NCBI GenBank assembly: GCA_963724805.1 | Contig: CAVRWA010000011.1 | Span: 124,001 to 188,000, forward strand | Length of the DNA: 64,000 bases | Direction: 5' to 3' | Source of the DNA: CAVQZA01 sp963724805 | GTDB taxonomy: Bacteria; Actinomycetota; Thermoleophilia; Gaiellales; Gaiellaceae | Shown here: in pieces, positions 34,509-42,175 of the stretch | Numbering within the stretch: position 1 is the stretch's first letter | Layout: each line of letters begins with the position of its first letter | The notes under the pieces: generated by a model | Told to the model about the DNA's origin: nothing | The model's input: only the letters and a program-made list of their open reading frames with translations | Database searches by the model: none | Made by a program: the position numbers and the translations under genes

Positions 34509-34882
34509 TCGAGGTCGAGGTCGTCAACAGGAGCGGCCGCGAGGTCGACGCGGCTGCCGCGGTCGCCCTGGCCAGGACGGTGCTCGCGGGCGAAGGGGTC
34601 GAATCGGGCGAGCTCGGTCTGTCGTTCGTCGGCCCGGAGGAGATCCGGGCCCTCAAGCGCGAGCACCTCGGAGCGGACGAGGAGACCGATGCGCTCGCGT
34701 TTCCGATCGACGGGCGCGATCCGCTGCCTGAGGGCCTGCCACGGCAGCTCGGCGACGTCGTCGTCTGCCCGCAGGTCGTCGGCGACGAGTGGCGTGGGCC
34801 GCTCGTCCACGCCGTCTTGCACCTGCTCGGCTACGACCACGGCGAGGCGATGGGGGCGCGGGAGGCCGCCTACCGGTCGTGA
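34505..34882 (+). CDS. ybeY: Endoribonuclease YbeY (rRNA maturation factor)
   Basis: A 125-residue metalloprotein with the zinc-binding HAVLHLLGYDH motif near the end, the three His being the ligands. It processes 16S rRNA 3' ends and acts in ribosome quality control. The motif is followed by only about 15 residues, so the C-terminal helix is shorter than usual. It is bracketed by GTGA overlaps with phoH and the dgkA fusion, so its level is tied to both. Confidence 0.9.
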
Positions 34883-35601
34883 ACACGCCACGCAAAGCGC
34901 CGTCGATCCTCGAGAGCTTCAACTATGCGTTCGAGGGGATCATCCACGTCCTCCGCACCCAGCGGAACATGCGGATCCACCTCGTCATCGCGGCGGTCGT
35001 GCTGGTGCTCGCATTCGCGTTCGGCGTGTCCAAGTTCGAGCTGATCGCCCTGCTGCTCGCGATCGCCTTCGTGCTGATCGCCGAGATGGTGAACACCGCC
35101 CTCGAGCACGCGATCGACGTCGCGACCACCTCGTTCGACCCGATGGCGAAGCTCGCCAAGGACATTGCAGCCGGCGCCGTGCTGATCGCCACTGCGACGG
35201 CGGTCGCGATCGGCTACGTCGTCTTCGCGACCCGGCTGGCGGACCCGAGCGGACGCCTGCTGGACAGGCTGCGCGATGCGCCGGTGGACTTGACGATGAT
35301 CGCGCTGCTGCTGACGATCATCGTCGTGATCGGGACGAAAGCACTGACCGGCCGCGGCACCCCCCTGCGGGGAGGCTTGCCGTCGGGCCACGCGGCGATC
35401 GCGTTCGCTGCCTGGATGGCGGTCACGTTCATCGTCGTCGACTCGCGCCATCGGTTCCTGATCTCCTCGCTCGTCTTGCTGATGGCGCTGCTCGTGGCGC
35501 ACAGCCGGATCGAGTCGGGGGTCCACTCGGTGCTCGAGGTCGCCTACGGCGGCGTGCTCGGAGCGCTCGTGACGCTCGTTCTGTTCCAGGTGTTCACGTG
35601 A
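34879..35601 (+). CDS. DgkA-type lipid kinase fused to PAP2 phosphatase
   Basis: A 240-residue membrane protein with two domains. Residues 1-125 form a DgkA/UdpK kinase with FNYAFEGIIHVLRTQRNMRIH and the active-site EMVNTALEHAIDVAT, like Gram-positive undecaprenol kinases. Residues 130-240 form a PAP2 domain with LPSGHAAIAFA and HSRIESGVHSVLEV. In the latter, the first motif has Thr where Arg is usual (GRGTP) and the third ends in Glu, not Asp, so phosphatase activity is not assured. Together the halves could refill undecaprenyl phosphate from undecaprenol and from the pyrophosphate. GTG 34879 overlaps ybeY; GTGA again joins it to cdd. Confidence 0.88.
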   Translation: MNTPRKAPSILESFNYAFEGIIHVLRTQRNMRIHLVIAAVVLVLAFAFGVSKFELIALLLAIAFVLIAEMVNTALEHAIDVATTSFDPMAKLAKDIAAGAVLIATATAVAIGYVVFATRLADPSGRLLDRLRDAPVDLTMIALLLTIIVVIGTKALTGRGTPLRGGLPSGHAAIAFAAWMAVTFIVVDSRHRFLISSLVLLMALLVAHSRIESGVHSVLEVAYGGVLGALVTLVLFQVFT

Positions 35602-35963
35602 GTGACGCCGAGCTCTACGAGCGCGCAGTCGCCGCCGCCAAGCGCGCGTACGCGCCGTACTCGAACTACCACGTCGGCGCCGCCGCGCTCACACGTGACG
35701 GGACGGTGCTCGAGGGGGTCAACGTCGAGAACGCCGCCTATCCACTCGGTGTCTGTGCGGAGCGCACGCTGCTCGCCGGCGCGGTCGTTGCCGGCTACCG
35801 GCCCGGGGAGATCGAGGCCGTCGCGATCACCGCCTCGCCCTGCGGCGGCTGCCGCCAGTGGCTGTACGAGTTCAAGGTCGACCGGGTCGTCTTCCCCAGC
35901 GGCGGGGAGCTGGTGACCCGAACCACGGCGGAGCTCTTGCCGGACGCGTGGGACGACCTGTGA
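35598..35963 (+). CDS. cdd: Cytidine deaminase
   Basis: A 121-residue zinc deaminase converting cytidine and deoxycytidine to uridine forms in pyrimidine salvage. CAERTLLAGAV holds the zinc Cys and catalytic Glu, and SPCGGCRQWLYEF the other two zinc Cys residues. YAPYSNYHVGAA and the substrate-binding NVENAAYPLG are as in tetrameric enzymes. Joined to both neighbours by GTGA overlaps. The cdd-era linkage is widespread in Gram-positive bacteria. Confidence 0.95.
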   Translation: MSDAELYERAVAAAKRAYAPYSNYHVGAAALTRDGTVLEGVNVENAAYPLGVCAERTLLAGAVVAGYRPGEIEAVAITASPCGGCRQWLYEFKVDRVVFPSGGELVTRTTAELLPDAWDDL

Positions 35964-36820
35964 AGTCGGGGTTCATCGCCGTCGCGGGGCGTCCGAACGT
36001 CGGCAAGTCCACACTCGTGAACGCCCTCTGCGGCGGCAAGGTCGCGATCACCTCGCGCGTGCCGCACACGACGAGGCGGCGGATCTTCGGAATCGCGAAC
36101 GGGGACGACTACCAGCTGGTGCTCGTCGACCTGCCCGGCTTCCAGCGGCCGTTCGACCCGCTCACCGAGCGGATGCAGAAGACGGTGGACTCGGCGTTCG
36201 AGGACATCGACGCGGTGCTGTTCGTCCTTTCGGCCCGCGAGCGAATCGGTGCAGGCGACAACTTCATCGCCAAGCGGGTGTTCGCGCTCGACGTTCCGGT
36301 GATTATCGCGCTCAACAAGGTCGACCGGCTCAAGGCGAGCCACATCGCCTCGCAGATGCAGACCGGGGCGAGATTGGGGGACTTCCACGCGCTCCATCCC
36401 GTCAGCGCGAAGACGGGTGACGGGATCGACGAGCTCCGCTCCGACCTCGTCTTCCTGCTGCCCGAGGGGCCGCCGTACTTCGCGCGGGACACGAACACGG
36501 ATCTCACGGTCGAGCAGCAGATCGCCGAGCTGATCCGGGAGAAGGCGCTCGAGCTCACGAAGGAGGAGGTGCCGCATGCGGTGACCGCCGAGGTGGACGA
36601 GATCACCGACAAGGTGGTGCGCGCCTTCGTCGTGGTGGAAACCGAGTCGCAGAAGCAGATCCTCGTCGGCAAGCGGGGCGCGATGGTGAAGGAGATCGGC
36701 GTCCGCGCGCGTCCCGAGATCGAGCATCTGCTCGGCGGGCGGATCTTTCTCGAGCTGAAGGTGAAGGTGCGCCCGAAGTGGCGCCGCGACGCTGCGACGC
36801 TGGAGCGGCTCGGGCTCTAG
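35960..36820 (+). CDS. era: GTPase Era
   Basis: A 286-residue ribosome-assembly GTPase binding 16S rRNA near its 3' end. G1 is GRPNVGKST near residue 10, G3 DLPGF, G4 NKVD; the C-terminal KH domain has the KQILVGKRGAMVKEIG loop. The start VKSGFIAVAGRPNVG and GTGA overlap with cdd fix GTG 35960. With YbeY and PhoH upstream, the operon groups 16S rRNA maturation factors with membrane-lipid and pyrimidine genes. Confidence 0.95.
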   Translation: MKSGFIAVAGRPNVGKSTLVNALCGGKVAITSRVPHTTRRRIFGIANGDDYQLVLVDLPGFQRPFDPLTERMQKTVDSAFEDIDAVLFVLSARERIGAGDNFIAKRVFALDVPVIIALNKVDRLKASHIASQMQTGARLGDFHALHPVSAKTGDGIDELRSDLVFLLPEGPPYFARDTNTDLTVEQQIAELIREKALELTKEEVPHAVTAEVDEITDKVVRAFVVVETESQKQILVGKRGAMVKEIGVRARPEIEHLLGGRIFLELKVKVRPKWRRDAATLERLGL

Positions 36821-36895
36821 CAGAGTTCACACTTCCGGCACGGTGCCGTGGCCCACGTGTGCGTCGGGCTGAGCTAGGCTCGACGCCAACGGGGT

Positions 36896-36954
36896 GGGAG
36901 GTGGGTCTCCCGGTCTGACGCGTCAACCAGACAGGGCAGGTGGCCCGCCACTGC
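36896..36954 (+). other. Intergenic run of three hairpins between era and deoC
   Basis: The 165 bp between era and deoC hold three successive inverted repeats: GGGAG/CTCCC (36896-36911); GTCTG/CAGAC (36913-36932), which contains the perfect palindrome TGACGCGTCA at 36916-36925; and GCA-G-GTGGC/GCCACTGC (36936-36954). All lie upstream of the predicted deoC promoter. They may end era transcripts, form a small RNA, or (the palindrome) bind a regulator. No T tract or tRNA signature was found. Confidence 0.4.
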
Positions 36955-36972
36955 AGGGATGCCGGACGGGGC

Positions 36973-36978
36973 TACACT
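36973..36978 (+). promoter_or_regulatory. -10 box (TACACT) of deoC operon
   Basis: TACACT is 7 nt before ATG 36986, predicting a leaderless mRNA. It selects this ATG over one at 36959, which would precede the box. Confidence 0.55.
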
Positions 36979-36985
36979 CCGCTCC

Positions 36986-37924
36986 ATGGCCCAGGCTCCG
37001 GCTCTTCCGCGCGGGTTCGAGCTGCCGCTCGAGCCGCGGCTGCCGCGGATCGGGGCCGTGGACGCGGTCGCGCTCGAGGAGCGCGCGGCCTCGCTCGCGA
37101 AGCGCTCGATCAAGCAGGAGTCGAAGCTCCAGGCTCTCGAGCTCGCTGTTCGCTGCATCGACCTGACCACCCTCGAGGGCGCCGACACGCCGGGCAAGGT
37201 CGCGGCGCTCTCGTCGAAGGCGCTCCACCCGGATCCCGCCGATCCAGGTGTGCCCGCCTGCGCCGCGGTCTGCGTCTACCCGAATCTGGTCCCGGTCGCC
37301 GTCGAGCGCCTCCGCGGGAGCGGGGTGCACGTGGCCGCGGTCGCGACCGCTTTCCCCTCCGGCCAGAGCCCGCTCGACGTGAAGCTGCGCGAGGTCGAGG
37401 AGGTCGTCGCGGCAGGCGCCGACGAGGTGGACATGGTGATCGACAGGGGCGCGTTCCTGTCGGGCCGCTACGCCAAGGTCTACGACGAGATCGTGCGCGT
37501 GAAGGAGTCCTGCGGCGGCGCGCACCTCAAGGTGATCCTCGAGACCGGCGAGCTCGGCACGTACGACAACGTTCGTCGCGCGTCGATCCTGGCGATGGCC
37601 GCCGGAGCCGACTTCATCAAGACGTCGACGGGCAAGCTCACGACCTCCGCGACGTTGCCGGTGCTGCTCTGCATGCTCGAGGCGATCCGCGACGTCCACG
37701 ACGAAACGGGGCGCGCGGTCGGGATGAAGGCGGCCGGCGGGATCCGGGTCGCGAAGCAGGCCGTCCAGAACCTCGTGATCGTGAACGAGACGCTCGGCCC
37801 CGAGTGGCTCACGCCCGAGCGGTTCCGGCTCGGCGCCTCGACGCTCCTGAACGACGTCCTCATGCAGATCCGCAAGCAAAAAACTGGGCGCTACCAGTCG
37901 CCGGAGTACTTCACCCGTGACTGA
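36986..37924 (+). CDS. deoC: Deoxyribose-phosphate aldolase
   Basis: A 312-residue class I aldolase splitting 2-deoxyribose 5-phosphate to acetaldehyde and glyceraldehyde 3-phosphate. The Schiff-base Lys lies in FIKTSTGKLTTSAT and the second catalytic Lys in VGMKAAGGIR; EVDMVIDRG is also conserved. The adjoining aldehyde dehydrogenases could oxidise the acetaldehyde released, which with cdd upstream gives a sensible deoxynucleoside breakdown locus. An N-terminal extension of about 50 residues precedes the barrel. The next gene starts inside its last codons (8-base overlap). Confidence 0.93.
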   Translation: MAQAPALPRGFELPLEPRLPRIGAVDAVALEERAASLAKRSIKQESKLQALELAVRCIDLTTLEGADTPGKVAALSSKALHPDPADPGVPACAAVCVYPNLVPVAVERLRGSGVHVAAVATAFPSGQSPLDVKLREVEEVVAAGADEVDMVIDRGAFLSGRYAKVYDEIVRVKESCGGAHLKVILETGELGTYDNVRRASILAMAAGADFIKTSTGKLTTSATLPVLLCMLEAIRDVHDETGRAVGMKAAGGIRVAKQAVQNLVIVNETLGPEWLTPERFRLGASTLLNDVLMQIRKQKTGRYQSPEYFTRD

Positions 37925-39371
37925 GCTCGAGCACGTCGGCGAGCGCTGGGACTACGCACCGGCGCCGGAGTCGCGCGAGATCGTGCAGCTCGAGGAGCGC
38001 TACGGCCATTACATCGGCGGGGAGTGGCGCGAGGCGACCGAGATCTACGCGACGATCGCGCCGGCAACCGAGGAGCCGCTCGCGGAGGTCGGCCAGGGAA
38101 CGGCGGCCGATGTCGACGCCGCCGTCGGCGCCGCGCGCGAGGCGTTCCCGGTCTGGGGCGCCCTGCGCCCGGTGGAGCGCGCGAAGTACCTGTTCCGGAT
38201 TGCGCGAATCCTCCAGGAGCGGTCGCGCGAGCTCGCCGTGCTCGAGTCGCTGAACGGCGGCAAGCCGATCAAGGAGTCGCGCGACGTCGACCTGCCGCTC
38301 GCGGCGGCCCATTTCTTCTACTACGCGGGCTGGGCCGACAAGATCGAGTACGCCTTCCCGAACACCGATCCGCGCCCGCTCGGCGTCGCGGGGCAGATCA
38401 TCCCGTGGAACTTCCCGCTGCTGATGCTGTCCTGGAAGATCGCCCCGGCGCTCGCGGCCGGGAACACCGTGGTGCTCAAGCCGGCCGAGACGACGCCGCT
38501 GACGGCGCTCTTCTTCTGCGACGTGCTGCGCCAGGCCGAGCTGCCGCCCGGGGTCGTCAACATCGTCACCGGCGACGGCCGCACGGGCGCGGCGCTGGTC
38601 GAGCACCCCGGGGTCGACAAGGTCGCGTTCACCGGCTCGACCGAGGTGGGCAAGGCAATCCAGCGCCGGCTGGCCGGCACCGGGAAGAGGCTCACCCTCG
38701 AGCTCGGCGGCAAGGCCGCGAACGTCGTCTTCGACGACTGCGCGCTCGACCAGGCCGTCGAGGGGATCGTCAACGGGATCTACTTCAACCAGGGCCACGT
38801 CTGCTGCGCGGGCTCTCGCCTGCTGCTGCAGGAGTCGATCGCTGAACAGGCGATCGAGAAGCTCAAGCGCCGGCTCGGCACGCTCCGAGTTGGCGACCCG
38901 CTCGACAAGAACACCGACGTCGGCGCGATCAACTCGGCACAGCAGCTCGAGAAGATCCGCGAGCTCGTCGCGTCGGGCGAAGAGGAGGGCGCCGAGATCT
39001 TCCAGCCGGAGTGCCGCCTCCCCGAGAAGGGCTACTGGTTCGTGCCGACGGTGTTCACGAACGTCGCGCAGAGCTACCGCATCGCGCAGGAGGAGATCTT
39101 CGGGCCGGTGCTCTCGGTGCTGACCTTCCGCACCCCGGAGGAGGCGGTGGAGAAGGCCAACAACACGGCCTACGGCCTCTCCGCAGGCGTCTGGACGGAG
39201 AAGGGCTCGCGCATCCTCTGGATGGCCGAGCGCCTGCGCGCCGGGGTCGTCTGGGCGAACACGTTCAATCGCTTCGACCCGGCCTCGCCGTTCGGCGGCT
39301 ACAAGGAGTCGGGCTTCGGCCGCGAGGGCGGCCTGCACGGGCTCGCACCGTATCTGGAGCTGGGCGAATGA
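37917..39371 (+). CDS. Aldehyde dehydrogenase (catalytic)
   Basis: A 484-residue NAD(P)-dependent aldehyde dehydrogenase. IIPWNFPLLMLSWKIAPAL, LKPAETTPLTAL and FTGSTEVGKAI form the cofactor site, the general base is in LELGGKAAN, and the nucleophile is the Cys of GHVCCAGSR. GIFGPV-type EEIFGPVLSV completes the family. Acetaldehyde from DeoC is the likely substrate by position. GTG 37917 overlaps deoC by eight bases, and the end overlaps the second ALDH as ATGA, so all three should be made together. Confidence 0.92.
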   Translation: MTELEHVGERWDYAPAPESREIVQLEERYGHYIGGEWREATEIYATIAPATEEPLAEVGQGTAADVDAAVGAAREAFPVWGALRPVERAKYLFRIARILQERSRELAVLESLNGGKPIKESRDVDLPLAAAHFFYYAGWADKIEYAFPNTDPRPLGVAGQIIPWNFPLLMLSWKIAPALAAGNTVVLKPAETTPLTALFFCDVLRQAELPPGVVNIVTGDGRTGAALVEHPGVDKVAFTGSTEVGKAIQRRLAGTGKRLTLELGGKAANVVFDDCALDQAVEGIVNGIYFNQGHVCCAGSRLLLQESIAEQAIEKLKRRLGTLRVGDPLDKNTDVGAINSAQQLEKIRELVASGEEEGAEIFQPECRLPEKGYWFVPTVFTNVAQSYRIAQEEIFGPVLSVLTFRTPEEAVEKANNTAYGLSAGVWTEKGSRILWMAERLRAGVVWANTFNRFDPASPFGGYKESGFGREGGLHGLAPYLELGE

Positions 39372-40162
39372 GTCGGCTGCCCGTGAAGAAGACGTACAAG
39401 CTGTTCATCGGCGGCGCCTTCCCTCGCTCCGAATCGGGTCGCACCTACGAGGCCGAGGGCCAGAACGTCGCCCGCGCCTCGCGCAAGGACCTCCGCGACG
39501 CCGTCGTCGCGGCGCGGGCGGCGCTGCCGAAGTGGGCCGGGGCGACCGCCTACAACCGCGGGCAGGTGCTCTACCGCGTGGCCGAGATGATGGAGGCCCG
39601 CCTCGAGGAGTTCGCCTCGCTCTGCACAGGCGAGGACGAGGCGGCCCGGGCCGTGGACAGGCTCGTCTGGTATGCCGGCTGGGCCGACAAGCTCGCGCAG
39701 GCGACCGGAGCCGCCAATCCCGTCGCCGGGCCGTACTTCAACTTCACCATCCCGGAGCCGACCGGCGTCGTCGGGATCGTCGCGCCCGCCGAGCCGCCTC
39801 TCGCCGGGCTGGTCTCGCGTCTCGCGCCCGCGCTCGCGGGCGGCAATACGGTCGTGGTGGTCGCCTCCGAGCCGCATCCGCTCGCCGCAGTCGAGCTCGC
39901 GGAGGCCCTCGCGACCGCGGACGTTCCGGGTGGGGTCGTCAACATCCTCACCGGCTTCCAGGAGGAGCTCGCGCCTCAGCTCGCAGGCCATCTGGACGTG
40001 AACGCGCTCGATCTCTCCGGGTCTGCCGACGGAGCCGAGCTCGAGCGGCTCGCGGCGGACAACGTCAAACGCGTCGTGCGCGGGCAGGCGGACGGGCAGA
40101 GCCTGAGGGAGATCACGGGCTTCCTCGAGTTCAAGACCGTCTGGCATCCGATCGGGCAGTAG
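39368..40162 (+). CDS. Internally deleted aldehyde dehydrogenase homologue
   Basis: A 264-residue ALDH relative, about half of normal length. The N-terminal two-thirds follow the family (YKLFIGGAFPRSESGRTYE, GVVGIVAPAEPPLAGLVSRL, ALAGGNTVVVV), but the cofactor Lys (LKPAE) is replaced (VVASEP). After LDLSGSADGAE the catalytic domain with its Glu and Cys is missing, and the protein jumps to LEFKTVWHPIGQ, which resembles the C-terminal oligomerisation strand. The frame is intact and ATGA-coupled to the active ALDH, so this looks like a preserved non-catalytic partner, not a decaying pseudogene. I recall a similar short second ALDH beside deoC in streptomycetes. Confidence 0.85.
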   Translation: MSRLPVKKTYKLFIGGAFPRSESGRTYEAEGQNVARASRKDLRDAVVAARAALPKWAGATAYNRGQVLYRVAEMMEARLEEFASLCTGEDEAARAVDRLVWYAGWADKLAQATGAANPVAGPYFNFTIPEPTGVVGIVAPAEPPLAGLVSRLAPALAGGNTVVVVASEPHPLAAVELAEALATADVPGGVVNILTGFQEELAPQLAGHLDVNALDLSGSADGAELERLAADNVKRVVRGQADGQSLREITGFLEFKTVWHPIGQ

Positions 40163-40171
40163 CAAGTCGGT

Positions 40172-40177
40172 TACGAT
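40172..40177 (+). promoter_or_regulatory. -10 box (TACGAT) of IGPS-like gene
   Basis: TACGAT, just after the ALDH-homologue stop, is 9 nt from TTG 40187. Confidence 0.4.
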
Positions 40178-40186
40178 CAGCAGCAG

Positions 40187-40771
40187 TTGACCGGCGCGCG
40201 TCGATTCAGTCAGGCGATCTCCGAGGGGGACGGCATCTCCGTGATCGTGGACGTGCGCGACGCCGACGGTGCCCGCACGGCCGAGGAGCAGGGGGCCGAG
40301 GCGCTCGTCGTCAGCTCCGCGCCCCGCGGCGTGAACGCTGCGACCGAGCTCCCCGTCCTCTGGTACTCGGGCGGGGATCCGCACGAGGCGGCCGAGGCAG
40401 GAGCGGACGCGGTCGTGCTCGTCTGGGACGACGACGACGAGGAGCGCGTGCTCGCGTTGCGCGACGAAGCGCTCTCGCTGGGCCTCGATTACGTGATCGA
40501 GGTGCGCACCGAGGAGGAGCTCGAGGCGGCGCTCGAGCTGCTCGACCCGGAGATCTTCCTGCTCTCGGCGCGCGACTCGGACGACGAGGACGGCTTCGAG
40601 CGGGCGCTCGAGCTGCTTCCCGATGTCCCGGCCGGCAAGCTCGCGATTGCGGAGCTGCATGCGGCGGGGCGAGAGCAGGTGCTCGAGCTCGAGCGCGCAG
40701 GCGTGGACGCCGTCATCGTCGGCGCGCGCGACGTGGCCGAGCTCGTCGGCGCCACGCCGCCGCAGGTCTAG
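40187..40771 (+). CDS. Degenerate indole-3-glycerol-phosphate synthase-like barrel protein
   Basis: A 194-residue acidic protein. RRFSQAISEGDGISVIVDVR matches the start of IGPS (TrpC), and ADAVVLVWDDD, GLDYVIEVRTEEELEAAL and GVDAVIVGARDVAEL follow the order of later barrel strands. The catalytic pair normally in an EIK-type motif reads DVR, the KDFI loop is lost (PVLWYSGGDP), and it is about 60 residues short. It is therefore probably not a working TrpC but a repurposed barrel. No other trp gene is nearby. TTG 40187 is used since no ATG or GTG lies before the homology. Confidence 0.6.
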   Translation: MTGARRFSQAISEGDGISVIVDVRDADGARTAEEQGAEALVVSSAPRGVNAATELPVLWYSGGDPHEAAEAGADAVVLVWDDDDEERVLALRDEALSLGLDYVIEVRTEEELEAALELLDPEIFLLSARDSDDEDGFERALELLPDVPAGKLAIAELHAAGREQVLELERAGVDAVIVGARDVAELVGATPPQV

Positions 40772-40777
40772 TCCCCG

Positions 40778-42175
40778 GTGCTCAGGCGACTCACCTCCCG
40801 GTCGGGGCCGGTGTGGCTCGCGCTCGCGGCGATCCTCGTGCTCGCAGCCGTGCTGCGCCTCGTCGGGATCCGCTACGGCCTGCCGTTCCCGCTCCTCGAC
40901 CCCGACGAGGCGTCGTTCGTCCCGCGCGCCTGGCGGATGGTGCACGGTGGCGGGCCCGACCCGCACTGGTTCGACTATCCGAGTGGGCTGATGTACGTGC
41001 TCGCACCGTTTCAGGCCTGGCAGCACCAGCCTTCGTATCTCGCAGCAAGGCTCGTCGCCGTCGCCTTCGGCGTCGCCGCGGTCGCCGGCTCGTGGTGGCT
41101 TGGACGGGTCGCGTACGGGCGGAGGGCGGGACTCGTCGCCGCGGCTGCGGTCGCGGTCTGCTCGACCCATGTGGCGTACGCCCACGTGGCCGTCTCCGAC
41201 GTCCCGCTCACGGCGGCGGTCGCGGTCTCGCTCGCCCTCGCCGTCACCGGTCGGCTCGAATGGGCGGGTCTTGCGGCCGGGGTCGCGACCGGCTTCAAGT
41301 ATCCAGGCGTGCTGCTCGCCGTGCCGCTCGCGATCGTGGGCCTCCGCCAGTTCCAGCGCCTCGCCGTCTCGCTCGGGCTCTTCGTGGTGGGGTTCGCGGT
41401 CATGAGCCCGTTCGTCTTCGTGCATCCGCGGCAGGCGTGGGAGGACGCGTCGCGGGTCAATAGGCTGGCCCGCGCCGGCTGGCTCGGGTTCGAGCACGAC
41501 GGCTCCGCTCCCGCTGCGTTCGCCCACCGGCTCTGGAGCGGGCTCGGCCCCGTGCTGGTGATCGCCGTGGCCGGGCTCGCAGTCGCGCTCTGGCGGCGTC
41601 GCCGCGCGGATCTCGTCCTTGCGTCGTTCACACTCGCGTACGCGCTGACGCTGCTGCCGCTGCACGCCCACTTCGGCCGCTATGTCCTGCCCCTCGTGCC
41701 GCCGCTCGGCGCGCTCGCAGGGCGCCTGCGTGCGCTCGTGCCGCTGACGCTCGCGCTCCTCGTCGTGCCGCTCGTCTGGTCGATCAGAGACGACAGGACG
41801 CTGACGCGCTCCGACACACGGGTCGCCGCGCACGCCTGGATCCAGCGGAATCTCCCCATGGGCTCCCGGGTCGCGGCCGACTCCTCGACGCCGCTGCTGC
41901 AGGGGTTCCAGGTGCTACCGCTCGCTCTCCCGGGGCCGGGCCGCCCGTCCGACGCGAACCGCGACGTCACGCGCCTGCGCAAGCGGGGGATTCGCTACGT
42001 CGTCGTCACAGGTGCGGTCGAGGACCGCGTGCTCGCAGCCGCGTCCGACTACCCGCGCGAGACGAGCTTCCTGCATGCGCTTCGAAGCGAGCCGCTCGTC
42101 TACAGGGTCGGCCCGGGTGACGGGCTGGTTGGCCCTTGGCTTCGCGTCTATCGGCTGTACCCTTCACGGCCATGA
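40778..42175 (+). CDS. GT39/ArnT-like membrane glycosyltransferase
   Basis: A 465-residue polytopic protein resembling lipid-linked sugar transferases of the GT-C fold (PMT/ArnT, GT39). The first external loop carries LLDPDEASFVPRAW, matching the conserved acidic motif, after a first helix. About ten hydrophobic helices follow, and the C-terminus (about residues 340-465) is a soluble domain (VAAHAWIQRNLPMGSRVAAD) as in related enzymes. It should add a sugar from a polyprenyl-phosphate donor to a cell-surface acceptor. The stop overlaps the next gene as ATGA. Donor and acceptor cannot be told from sequence. Confidence 0.8.
   Translation: MLRRLTSRSGPVWLALAAILVLAAVLRLVGIRYGLPFPLLDPDEASFVPRAWRMVHGGGPDPHWFDYPSGLMYVLAPFQAWQHQPSYLAARLVAVAFGVAAVAGSWWLGRVAYGRRAGLVAAAAVAVCSTHVAYAHVAVSDVPLTAAVAVSLALAVTGRLEWAGLAAGVATGFKYPGVLLAVPLAIVGLRQFQRLAVSLGLFVVGFAVMSPFVFVHPRQAWEDASRVNRLARAGWLGFEHDGSAPAAFAHRLWSGLGPVLVIAVAGLAVALWRRRRADLVLASFTLAYALTLLPLHAHFGRYVLPLVPPLGALAGRLRALVPLTLALLVVPLVWSIRDDRTLTRSDTRVAAHAWIQRNLPMGSRVAADSSTPLLQGFQVLPLALPGPGRPSDANRDVTRLRKRGIRYVVVTGAVEDRVLAAASDYPRETSFLHALRSEPLVYRVGPGDGLVGPWLRVYRLYPSRP
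42158..42163 (+). promoter_or_regulatory. -10 box (TACCCT) inside glycosyltransferase end
   Basis: TACCCT lies 8 nt before ATG 42172 within the last codons of the glycosyltransferase, so the secreted-protein gene may also be transcribed alone. Confidence 0.35.

Noticed and set aside
36821..36985. tRNA or known small RNA between era and deoC
   Set aside because: There is no T-loop consensus or acceptor stem. The hairpins are real, but no RNA family could be named.
39368..40162. Pseudogene call for the short aldehyde dehydrogenase
   Set aside because: The frame is intact, it is translationally coupled to its neighbour and the C-terminal strand is retained, so decay is less likely than a conserved short form.
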